NCBI RefSeq assembly: GCF_015558675.1
Contig: NZ_JADMOL010000009.1
Coordinates: 38,895 to 102,894 of the forward strand
From: Paenibacillus sp. 1001270B_150601_E10
GTDB lineage: Bacteria; Bacillota; Bacilli; Paenibacillales; Paenibacillaceae
Direction of reading: 5' to 3'
DNA: 64,000 bases
Part shown: positions 24,709 through 32,571 of the stretch, in pieces
Layout of the letters: the number at the start of each line of letters is the position of its first letter
How positions within the stretch are numbered: position 1 is the first letter of the stretch
Program-made: the position numbers and the translations under genes
Notes under the pieces: generated by a model
Database searches by the model: none
Told to the model about the DNA's origin: nothing
Seen by the model: the letters and a program-made list of their open reading frames with translations, nothing else

Positions 24709-25557
24709 ATGAAAAACGCAAGCAGAAAGTTGACTTTATTCGTATCTATTCTTACATTGGTAGCCTTGTTGGCAGCATGCGGCAGCAAGCCGGCGCAAGA
24801 AAACAATAATGCTGCTGGCAACGGCGCTGCAGCAGAAACAACGAAGCTTGTCGTTGGAGCTACAGCTAAACCTCACGCTGAAATTCTGAAGCATATCCAG
24901 CCGGCTCTTAAAGAGCAAGGCATTGATCTGGAAATCAAGGAATTCACAGATTATGTACAGCCAAACGTTCAAACGGATGAAAAACAGCTGGATGCAAACT
25001 TCTTCCAGCACAAGCCGTACTTGGATGAGCATGTTGCAAAGGCAGGCTTGAAGCTTGTATCGGTTGGCAACATTCACGTTGAACCATTTGGCGCTTACTC
25101 CCAAAAAATCAAATCCATCGATGAGCTTAAAGATGGTGCTACAATAGCGATTCCTAATGACCCGACAAATGGCGGTCGTGCGTTGCTCTTAGTTGAAAAG
25201 CAAGGTCTGATCAAGCTTAAAGAAGGTGCTGGCTTAACAGCAACCGTACGCGACATCGTGGAGAACCCTAAGAATCTTCAGTTCAAAGAGCTTGAAGCGG
25301 CAATGCTTCCACGTGTGCTAGGTGAAGTAGACTTTGCATTGATCAATACGAACTATGCGCTTGAAGCAGATTTGAATCCAACAGAAGATGCACTCTTCAT
25401 TGAGGACAAAGATTCTCCATATGCGAACATCCTTGTCGCACGTGAGGACAACCAAAATTCCGAAGCGATTCAAAAGCTTCTCAAAGCGCTTCAATCCGAT
25501 GACGTTAAAACATTCATCGAAGAGCAGTACAAAGGCGCAATCGTGCCAGCGTTCTAA
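24709..25557 (+). CDS. metQ: methionine-binding lipoprotein
   Basis: Solute-binding lipoprotein of MetNIQ (NlpA family), 282 residues. The signal peptide ends in the lipobox LLAAC (lipidated Cys24), followed by a flexible Asn/Ala linker and the binding domain. Family blocks include VVGATAKPHAEIL, FTDYVQPN, LDANFFQHKPYLDEH and IPNDPTNGGRAL. The 103-bp gap after metI contains no terminator, so it belongs to the same operon. GGAAGGGG precedes the ATG. Confidence 0.96.
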   Translation: MKNASRKLTLFVSILTLVALLAACGSKPAQENNNAAGNGAAAETTKLVVGATAKPHAEILKHIQPALKEQGIDLEIKEFTDYVQPNVQTDEKQLDANFFQHKPYLDEHVAKAGLKLVSVGNIHVEPFGAYSQKIKSIDELKDGATIAIPNDPTNGGRALLLVEKQGLIKLKEGAGLTATVRDIVENPKNLQFKELEAAMLPRVLGEVDFALINTNYALEADLNPTEDALFIEDKDSPYANILVAREDNQNSEAIQKLLKALQSDDVKTFIEEQYKGAIVPAF

Positions 25558-25588
25558 TCGAATTGAACCGATAAGGCAATCATAAATA

Positions 25589-25630
25589 AGAGCAGTCTAT
25601 TCCTAAGGAGTAGGCTGCTCTTTTTGTTTT
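25589..25630 (+). terminator. terminator of metNIQ
   Basis: A 15-bp stem (25589-25603 with 25607-25621), 3-nt loop, T-rich tail. Confidence 0.9.
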
Positions 25631-25779
25631 TTACCTAAAAATCAAATAATGGAATTTAATGGTCCTAAAGTTCCATGTTACAATTTTTGTCGAAGGAGCA
25701 GCCGTTATAAGAAAAGCTTGGCGAATAAAAATGAAATACAAAGAAATTTTATGAAAATAATTGCAAAACTACGAAAAAT

Positions 25780-25798
25780 GCCATAAAGTACTTATGGC
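25780..25798. promoter_or_regulatory. candidate operator upstream of the exopolysaccharide operon
   Basis: GCCATAA (25780-25786) and TTATGGC (25792-25798) form a perfect inverted repeat with a 5-bp centre, in an otherwise AT-rich 355-bp gap (25631-25985). The cognate protein is unknown. Confidence 0.35.
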
Positions 25799-25919
25799 TA
25801 CGGAAATTTACTGTGTTATATTGGGTATATTCATCTTTAGATAGGTTTAGTAAATAAACAATTAAATTTAAAGGAATGAATTGCAATATTCTGTTAATTT
25901 ATTCATTATTATGTTATGT

Positions 25920-25947
25920 TTGTTTTATGGGTAATTAGTCCTATTTT
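25920..25947 (+). promoter_or_regulatory. candidate promoter of the exopolysaccharide operon
   Basis: TTGTTT (25920-25925), 16 bp, TATTTT (25942-25947), about 40 bp before the ATG. The region is AT-rich, so other hexamer pairs (TTGCAA 25881 with CATTAT 25904) are also possible. Confidence 0.35.
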
Positions 25948-25985
25948 ATAAAAGGTACATTAGGTCTATAAGGGGTGGGAGTGAG

Positions 25986-27002
25986 ATGGACGATAAATGC
26001 ATATCGGTAGTAATCCCTGCTTACAATGAGGAGGAAGTTATTGCGCAGTGCTATCAAGCACTCACGAAAGTGATGGCTGCAACGCGCTATAGATACGAAC
26101 TCGTCTTCGTAAATGATGGCAGCAAGGATCGTACGATAAGCATTCTTGACGAGCTGGCAAGGCAGGATTCCTGTGTACGAGTTGTGAATTTTGCTCGCAA
26201 CTTTGGTCATCAAGCAGCGGTAACAGCGGGTATTAATCAAGCAAAGGGCGATTGTGTCGTGATTATCGATGCGGATCTTCAAGATCCGCCGGAAGTCATT
26301 CATCGCATGTTGGACAAGTGGGAAGAGGGCTATGATGTTGTGTATGGCAAGCGCAGAAAGCGCAAAGGCGAAACCTTATTCAAGCTCGCTACGGCATCAA
26401 TGTTTTACCGCTTCCTTCAATATATGTCCGACACGGAGATTCCTAGAGATACGGGAGACTTTCGTTTGATTGATCGCAAGGTTGTTCATATATTCAATCG
26501 GATGACTGAGAAAAATAAATTTATTCGAGGCATTATCAGCTGGATCGGCTTTAATCAAACCTTTGTGGAGTACGATCGAGATGAACGGGCTGCGGGTGTA
26601 ACGAAATATCCTTTCCGCAAAATGATAGCTTTTGCTTCTGATGGCATTTTCAGCTTCTCATCCAAGCCGCTTAAGCTTATTACACGCATGGGGATGATTA
26701 CAGTAGTCCTCGCCTTTGCTGTGCTTGTCTATTCCTTATGCGCGAAGCTGCTGAATCTGCCTGAAGTAGAGCGCGGCTGGACTTCATTGATGACAGCCAT
26801 TACGCTGTTCAGTGGAGTACAAATGCTGTCGCTGGGCATTATGGGCGAGTATATTGCGAGGATCTATGATGAGAGCAAAAATAGACCGCAGTATATTGTA
26901 AGAGAGACGATTCATTATTCTAATGAAGAGCACCAAGCCGGCCAAAGAGAGGCCGCGGCAGCTCATGAGATTGCGTCGGCATATGAAGTCGTTTCGAAGT
27001 AG
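25986..27002 (+). CDS. GT2 bactoprenol glycosyltransferase (GtrB/DPM1-like)
   Basis: Likely transfers a hexose from a nucleotide sugar to undecaprenyl phosphate on the inner membrane face. The 338-residue protein has a cytoplasmic GT2 domain (residues 1-225: VVIPAYNEEE, FVNDGSKDRT, DADLQDPP with Asp95/Asp97, then RDTGDFRLIDR) and two C-terminal membrane helices (about 236-258 and 270-292), the layout of GtrB, ArnC and YkoT-type proteins. GGGGTGGGAG precedes the ATG. It opens the exopolysaccharide operon; a GtrA-type flippase closes it, suggesting a side-chain pathway (inference). Confidence 0.92.
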   Translation: MDDKCISVVIPAYNEEEVIAQCYQALTKVMAATRYRYELVFVNDGSKDRTISILDELARQDSCVRVVNFARNFGHQAAVTAGINQAKGDCVVIIDADLQDPPEVIHRMLDKWEEGYDVVYGKRRKRKGETLFKLATASMFYRFLQYMSDTEIPRDTGDFRLIDRKVVHIFNRMTEKNKFIRGIISWIGFNQTFVEYDRDERAAGVTKYPFRKMIAFASDGIFSFSSKPLKLITRMGMITVVLAFAVLVYSLCAKLLNLPEVERGWTSLMTAITLFSGVQMLSLGIMGEYIARIYDESKNRPQYIVRETIHYSNEEHQAGQREAAAAHEIASAYEVVSK

Positions 27003-27030
27003 TACCCTAAAGGAAAGCAGGGGTGTAGGT

Positions 27031-28185
27031 TTGAGAACGGGACAGAAGGTTAAAAACAGATGGGCGCGAGGAATGTGCGTCATATTGTTGCTAAATGTGC
27101 TTGTAGCTTGCGGCAACAGCTCCAATGAGGTCGTTGTCGAGCCGCCTCAAAGACAGCCTCTTTTAGCTGATGTGCATTATGGAGAGAAGCTGAAGCTTGA
27201 GAGCAGCCGCAAGCTTACAGAAGCATTTGTGACGAGCAAGATGACGGGGCCATACGGTGTGTATACGAACTATAAGGAGACCAGCGAGTCGGACATGGCT
27301 GCGACCGGGCATGAAGTACTGAGCGAATCCGCAGGCCTGATGATGCGATATTATGCATTAACGAATCAGGGGGATGCCTTTGATAAAGAGTGGAAGCAAG
27401 CAGAAAAGACGTTCGAGATTCCGTCTGGCTTCAGCTATCGCTACAGCCCGAAGCAGGACAAGACGTATACGATCAATGCTTCCGTTGATGATCTTCGGAT
27501 CATTCGAGCGCTATATGAAGCTCATGAGCAATTTGATCAGCCTGAATACTTGAAGCTTGCAAATGAGTATGGAGCTCGCTTCTTCAAGCATAACATCAAG
27601 GATGATCAGTTGTTTGATTTTTATGATGATAAATACAAGATGACAAATAACTTCATTACACTGTGTTATATCGATTTAACGACGCTCAAGCTGCTTCCGA
27701 TTCCGGAACAAGAGCAGAAACAGCTCCTTCGCAATATGGAGAGCATAATGGAGCATGGCTATTTATCGGATCGTTTCCCTTTTTACGAGACAAGATACCA
27801 CTATGATACACGTACATACAGCTCTGACGGAATCAATACCGTGGAGTCCCTGCTCACGATTCTATCCCTTGCAGAAGCAGGGCAGCATCATCCAGAGAGT
27901 ATCGCGTATATCAAGGAGCAGGTACAGAATGGAACGCTCTACGGTCAATACGATAAAGGTGGCAAGCCGCTGAATGATATTCAGTCAACGGCCATCTATG
28001 CGATTACGGCGATGATAGGCTCTGTTCTGCAAGATGTTACTTTATATGAAGACAGTATTAAGCGCATGGAGCAGCTTCGCGTAAATGATGAGACAAGCCC
28101 GTTTTTCGGTGCTTATGGAGATCCCTCCACTGAGATGGCGTTCTCCTTTGATAATCTGATGGCGTTGCTCGCTTATGCTCATTAA
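27031..28185 (+). CDS. GH8-like lipoprotein (YdaJ/PssZ-like glycosidase)
   Basis: A 384-residue lipoprotein with a basic N-region, hydrophobic core and lipobox LVAC (Cys27). The mature part is a six-hairpin glycosidase fold of the GH8 type: LSESAGLMMRYY carries the candidate acid Glu99, and INASVDDLRIIRALYEA matches the GH8 Asp-Leu region. YdaJ of B. subtilis and PssZ of Listeria are GH8 proteins that trim the polymer made by the neighbouring synthase. TTG 27031 is preferred (AGGGGTG upstream); the ORF opens at 26923 inside the previous gene. Gap to the GT2 gene is 28 bp. Confidence 0.82.
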   Translation: MRTGQKVKNRWARGMCVILLLNVLVACGNSSNEVVVEPPQRQPLLADVHYGEKLKLESSRKLTEAFVTSKMTGPYGVYTNYKETSESDMAATGHEVLSESAGLMMRYYALTNQGDAFDKEWKQAEKTFEIPSGFSYRYSPKQDKTYTINASVDDLRIIRALYEAHEQFDQPEYLKLANEYGARFFKHNIKDDQLFDFYDDKYKMTNNFITLCYIDLTTLKLLPIPEQEQKQLLRNMESIMEHGYLSDRFPFYETRYHYDTRTYSSDGINTVESLLTILSLAEAGQHHPESIAYIKEQVQNGTLYGQYDKGGKPLNDIQSTAIYAITAMIGSVLQDVTLYEDSIKRMEQLRVNDETSPFFGAYGDPSTEMAFSFDNLMALLAYAH

Positions 28186-28222
28186 GTTGAAGCGAGTCAA
28201 GAATGGAAGGCAGGTGCAGAAC

Positions 28223-29725
28223 ATGACAAAAAACCGGATGGCCAAGCTGGAGGAGAGACTGAACATATGCAGCCGCTATGTGTCTCCATCTCTGTTCGCC
28301 GCTTCACTTGTGCTGATCATTACGGTCATTGCCTTGTTCGTGCCGCCTTATATTGGAATGGCGGATAACGGAGACTATTTCCGTATTCTATACAGCAATG
28401 GATTGTACTTTAACGCCCCAGACTATGACAGCCTGTACCTAGGCTACTTTAATAAGCAATTCGGGATCTTTCAATACTTTAACGAGAATGGGGCTACTTT
28501 AACGTCATCACAGTCACTGCTAATTCGCCTGTCGATATGGATCAATTCCTGGTTTGATCCAGAGGTGTTCGATATTCGGGTGCAAGGAGCGTTTTTGACG
28601 CTAATGTATACGTTAGCGGTCTATCTCATGGTGGAGGCTCTGACGTGGAAGGTGCCTGCTAAATACGGTTATTTGGTTGCTATTCTCTCTGTATTTTTAT
28701 TTGCAGACACCGCGTATACCGCATTCTTTAATTCCTTTTTTAGTGAAAGCATTGTCTGGATCACGCTTATCTTGTTATTTGCCTCAGGGCTTCTCTTATT
28801 TAGGAAACGGTACTCCGATTACGTGATGATGGGCATATTCTTTTTCAGTGGGCTGTTGCTTACGACGAGCAAGCAGCAAAATGCCCCTGTAGGCGTGATC
28901 ATTGCGATTATGGGTATTATTTTTATTTTCATTCGGAAACAGCGAAGCTACCGGGCGATGATGGCTTCATCGCTTGCGCTTCTCATGATTGCAGGGGTTG
29001 CCACATATGTGCTGATCCCAAAAGAATTTGTGAATATCAACCAATACCACGCGATGACGCGAGGTGTGCTGATGCAATCGGAGGATCCAGAGGAGACACT
29101 GAAGTCATTTGGCATCGATAAGCAATATGCGATTCTCAACAAGAGCATTTATTATGAGCCGTACACGACGGTGGATGTCGATTCCAAGATTCTAGAGGAC
29201 GAGTTTTATAGTCATTACGGCTTCGTATCCATATTGGCCTATTACTTGACCCATCCGGATCAAGCCGGCAAGATGCTCGATCTTGCAGCTAAAAATGCGT
29301 TTACGATTCGGCCGCCTGCGATGGGCAACTATGAAAAATCGGTTGGGAAGCCCTTTGGCGCGCAGACGACCTTTTTCTCAGGGTACAGTGATCTAAAGCG
29401 CGCGCTTGCTCCAAAGACATTTGGCTTCATTGTCATTTGGATGCTGCTCATCACGGGGATCTACATGCCACAGTTTGTGGCAGCAATTAAGGCCAAACAT
29501 ATTCGCAGCATGGTGAGACTGCCCCTGCTGCTCATGCTTATGCTGATGGGGTTGTCTGGAATCCTCGTATCGATTATCGGCGCAGGGGATGCGGACTTAT
29601 CGAAGCACGAATTTTTATTTACAGCGGCTTTTGATTTAGTGACCTTAGCCGCCATATCGGATGCGATTACACGCAGTTTATGGCAGAACAAGACCGAGGT
29701 TGCAACGGAATCCAAATCAGCCTAA
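28223..29725 (+). CDS. polytopic membrane protein, putative GT-C glycosyltransferase
   Basis: A 500-residue protein with about ten membrane helices. The first external loop holds MADNGDYFR, an acidic motif of the kind found in GT-C enzymes (WsfD-like hexose transferases) that use undecaprenyl-phosphate sugars. A larger external loop sits near residues 275-345. ATG 28223 has GGAAGGCAGG upstream. It has no B. subtilis yda counterpart but occupies the place of a membrane protein in pss-like clusters. Proposed job: add side-chain sugars to the secreted polymer. Family assignment is tentative. Confidence 0.65.
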   Translation: MTKNRMAKLEERLNICSRYVSPSLFAASLVLIITVIALFVPPYIGMADNGDYFRILYSNGLYFNAPDYDSLYLGYFNKQFGIFQYFNENGATLTSSQSLLIRLSIWINSWFDPEVFDIRVQGAFLTLMYTLAVYLMVEALTWKVPAKYGYLVAILSVFLFADTAYTAFFNSFFSESIVWITLILLFASGLLLFRKRYSDYVMMGIFFFSGLLLTTSKQQNAPVGVIIAIMGIIFIFIRKQRSYRAMMASSLALLMIAGVATYVLIPKEFVNINQYHAMTRGVLMQSEDPEETLKSFGIDKQYAILNKSIYYEPYTTVDVDSKILEDEFYSHYGFVSILAYYLTHPDQAGKMLDLAAKNAFTIRPPAMGNYEKSVGKPFGAQTTFFSGYSDLKRALAPKTFGFIVIWMLLITGIYMPQFVAAIKAKHIRSMVRLPLLLMLMLMGLSGILVSIIGAGDADLSKHEFLFTAAFDLVTLAAISDAITRSLWQNKTEVATESKSA

Positions 29726-29748
29726 GAATGAGGAAGGAGAGGATTATA

Positions 29749-31293
29749 ATGGAGATCGGCTCTGGCTGGAAAAAAGGAATATGGCTCATCATGAGCTTGC
29801 TGCTTCTCTTACCAGCACCTGCACATGCGGTCAATAAGCCTGCTCCTTCCTCCGCGCTTATTGTGTATGACAGCTTGGCAATTGGGACGGAGCGAGAGGG
29901 CAATGTCGAGGTGTTGAAAAGACTGTTGGCTTCCTTTCGGATTCAGGTTACTACTGAGTCCATCGATTCCTATAAGACAGGCTCACTAGAACAATACTCA
30001 CATCTGATAGAGGTTCACAATCGGTCCGATCTGCTAGAAGAACCCAACGATTATGTAACGGACCTTCAAGCTTATAAGGGAAATGTGCTGTATATCGGCG
30101 AGAAGCCGAGGGACAAGCTTGCTCAAGCGCTTGGCCTTCAGGTGAAGGGTGTAGAGAAGATGGTGGATCTATCAATCGGACCATTTGCCGAGCAGTCCAT
30201 TCATGTCCCTTATCTTGTCGGCTCCACACTAGCTCAAGAACAATGGTATGGGACGTTGAAGCCTCACCAATCGAATCAGTTCTATCCTTACGGGATAAGA
30301 AGCGGAGCCTATGCTTATGTTCCTTTTTTGGAGAAGGACACGCTTAGTGAGATTGCAATAACCTATTTGCTTAAGGACTGGCTGCAGACTGCACAGAACA
30401 CGAACTATTATGTTGTATTTAAAGAAGTCTATCCCTTCTCCGATCTAAGCTTGCTGGAACGGATGTCGGATGAGCTATACGAGGCAGGGATACCGTTTAT
30501 TGTGAGTGTGCGTCCTGTGTTCAGCAACACCGACTATCCCGCGATGAAGCGGTATTTAATTGCGCTAAAGTATGTTCAATCTCGAAATGGCACGATCTTT
30601 GTGAACGCGCCTGTTGTCGCCTGGACGATTCAGGATCTGGATCGAAGCTTGCATACCCAGATGGAACATTTCATAGATGTGCTTGCCGATGGCGGGGTTG
30701 TACCGCTTGGCATGGGAGCAGAGATGTATTGGTCGTATGATCAGCATTATGTGAAGGAAGGAATGTCGTTCTTCGATTCCGCTATCTTGTACCCTAATGA
30801 AGGGCTTATGCATAAAGCGCAGATGAATACGTCCAAAGCCTTCTCCTCTGAGCTGTATAGCATACAACCAGAGCTGCTGAGCCGGTATCTCCTAGATGGA
30901 AGGCTGATGGACCCGCTGCCGATGGATACCGCTCTAACCTTTGATTTTCCTCAACAGGAATCAGGGCTTGTGCCGATCTTAGAGGGACTTAAAAACAGCT
31001 GGATCACCTTTGAGGACTATAAAAATGGAAGCCACACTGTAAAAACCGAGAAGTATGAGCTTAAGTCACAGCAAGGCTCGCTGCTTCGGAATGGTGAGCG
31101 TGTAGGCTTGCAGGCAGACCGTGAGGAAACAAGCTCTGATTACGTATATAAGGAACAGGAAGAGAAGAGCTTTGAGACCTGGTTCAGCGTCCAAAACAAA
31201 ATCTTTATCGTGATTATTTTTATCACATTAATCGTGTTCTCAGGCTTCCTGATCGTGGGATACCGTATGTATAAACGGAAATATTACAAGTAG
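29749..31293 (+). CDS. YdaL-like (DUF2334-related) exported protein with C-terminal anchor
   Basis: A 514-residue protein with a signal peptide (MEIGSGWKKGIWLIMSLLLL, then cleavage near AHA) and a C-terminal membrane helix (about residues 484-505) with a basic tail, so the body lies outside the membrane. Residues 35-135 look like a sensor or GATase-like region (ALIVYDSL). Residues 218-420 resemble the DUF2334 deacetylase-like barrel (YPFSD...GIPFIVSVRPVF). The metal-binding motifs usual for DUF2334 appear altered: KEV (225-227) for the DD site and NAPVVAW (286-292) for HGYTH. GGAAGGAGAGG precedes the ATG. Confidence 0.78.
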   Translation: MEIGSGWKKGIWLIMSLLLLLPAPAHAVNKPAPSSALIVYDSLAIGTEREGNVEVLKRLLASFRIQVTTESIDSYKTGSLEQYSHLIEVHNRSDLLEEPNDYVTDLQAYKGNVLYIGEKPRDKLAQALGLQVKGVEKMVDLSIGPFAEQSIHVPYLVGSTLAQEQWYGTLKPHQSNQFYPYGIRSGAYAYVPFLEKDTLSEIAITYLLKDWLQTAQNTNYYVVFKEVYPFSDLSLLERMSDELYEAGIPFIVSVRPVFSNTDYPAMKRYLIALKYVQSRNGTIFVNAPVVAWTIQDLDRSLHTQMEHFIDVLADGGVVPLGMGAEMYWSYDQHYVKEGMSFFDSAILYPNEGLMHKAQMNTSKAFSSELYSIQPELLSRYLLDGRLMDPLPMDTALTFDFPQQESGLVPILEGLKNSWITFEDYKNGSHTVKTEKYELKSQQGSLLRNGERVGLQADREETSSDYVYKEQEEKSFETWFSVQNKIFIVIIFITLIVFSGFLIVGYRMYKRKYYK

Positions 31294-31303
31294 GGAGGCA
31301 GTC

Positions 31304-32554
31304 ATGACTGTTGCAGACATCCTGATGATGATTGCCGTTGTGAGCATATGGTCCTTATTGCTCGTTAACGTGGTCCTCATTGTCGCTGGCTATTTATATT
31401 ACATCGAAAATGAAAAACGGGACGTGCCTCCGCTCCCAGAAGATGCGCCATTCGTCACAATTATGGTGCCTGCACATAATGAAGGCAAGGTCATTACGCA
31501 GACGGTAGAAGCGCTCCTTAGACTGGATTATCCGCATGATCGCTATGAAATTATTGTGATCAACGACAACTCAAGCGATAACAGCAGCGAGCTGCTTGCT
31601 AATCTGCAGGCAAAGAATCCGAGCCGCAATCTTATCATTATTAACACCGACAAGGTGACAGGTGGCAAAGGGAAGTCCAATGCGCTTAATATTGGCTTCA
31701 AGCAAAGCAGAGGCGAATATATTGCCATCTATGATGCGGACAATACACCTGAGAAGACCGCTCTTCGCTATCTGGTAGGCGAGATTACGCATGATCCGTC
31801 GCTAGGTGCGGTAATCGGCAAATTCCGCACACGCAATCGCGATGCGAGTCTGTTGACGCGCTTCATCAATATCGAAACGCTGTCCTTTCAGTGGATGGCG
31901 CAAGCAGGCCGTTGGAAGCTATTCAAGCTCTGCACGATTCCAGGCACGAACTTTATTATGAGACGAGAGATCATTGAGCGGATCGGCGGCTGGGATGTAA
32001 AAGCGATCGCAGAGGATACAGAAATCAGCTTTCGGATCTATATGATGGGCTATCGGATTAAGTTTCAGCCAAAGTCGGTAACATGGGAGCAGGAACCTCA
32101 GACGTTAAAGGTATGGTTTAAGCAGCGGACAAGATGGGCGAAGGGAAACATTTATGTCATTGTCAAAAATATTCCGCTTCTCTTTGATCGATCGGCCAAG
32201 CGCATCCATTTTGATCTGCTTTATTTCTTGTCGATCTATTTCCTGCTGCTTACCTCGCTAGTTATGTCTGATGTGCTGCTGATCCTGCATGCATTAGGCT
32301 ATGTCCATACGACGATAGCAGGACTAAGCTCCTTTTTATGGCTGCTTGCCATCATATTATTCGTAACAGGCACCTTCGTGACCTTGATTACGGAAAAGGG
32401 TGAAATGAGACTGTCTAATCTGTGGATTATCATGCTGATGTACGTTTCTTACTGTCAACTATGGATGGTTGTGGCGGCTTACGGCTTATACAACTACATC
32501 AAGGATTTAATATTTAAGCGAGAAGTGAAATGGTACAAAACAGAACGTTATTAA
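31304..32554 (+). CDS. processive GT2 polysaccharide synthase (YdaM/BcsA-like, no PilZ)
   Basis: Catalytic subunit that polymerises and extrudes a beta-linked polysaccharide. The 416-residue protein has one N-terminal helix, a GT2 domain with VINDNSSD (Asp88), DAD (144-146), IPGTNF, the base Asp238 in AEDTE and the processivity motif QRTRW (274-278), then about four helices. It resembles B. subtilis YdaM and Listeria PssC. Unlike BcsA it lacks a C-terminal PilZ domain, so c-di-GMP control must come from another protein, most likely the degenerate GGDEF protein two genes down. Starts 11 bp after the previous gene. Confidence 0.93.
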   Translation: MTVADILMMIAVVSIWSLLLVNVVLIVAGYLYYIENEKRDVPPLPEDAPFVTIMVPAHNEGKVITQTVEALLRLDYPHDRYEIIVINDNSSDNSSELLANLQAKNPSRNLIIINTDKVTGGKGKSNALNIGFKQSRGEYIAIYDADNTPEKTALRYLVGEITHDPSLGAVIGKFRTRNRDASLLTRFINIETLSFQWMAQAGRWKLFKLCTIPGTNFIMRREIIERIGGWDVKAIAEDTEISFRIYMMGYRIKFQPKSVTWEQEPQTLKVWFKQRTRWAKGNIYVIVKNIPLLFDRSAKRIHFDLLYFLSIYFLLLTSLVMSDVLLILHALGYVHTTIAGLSSFLWLLAIILFVTGTFVTLITEKGEMRLSNLWIIMLMYVSYCQLWMVVAAYGLYNYIKDLIFKREVKWYKTERY

Positions 32555-32571
32555 GACAGGGGGGAGAACAC

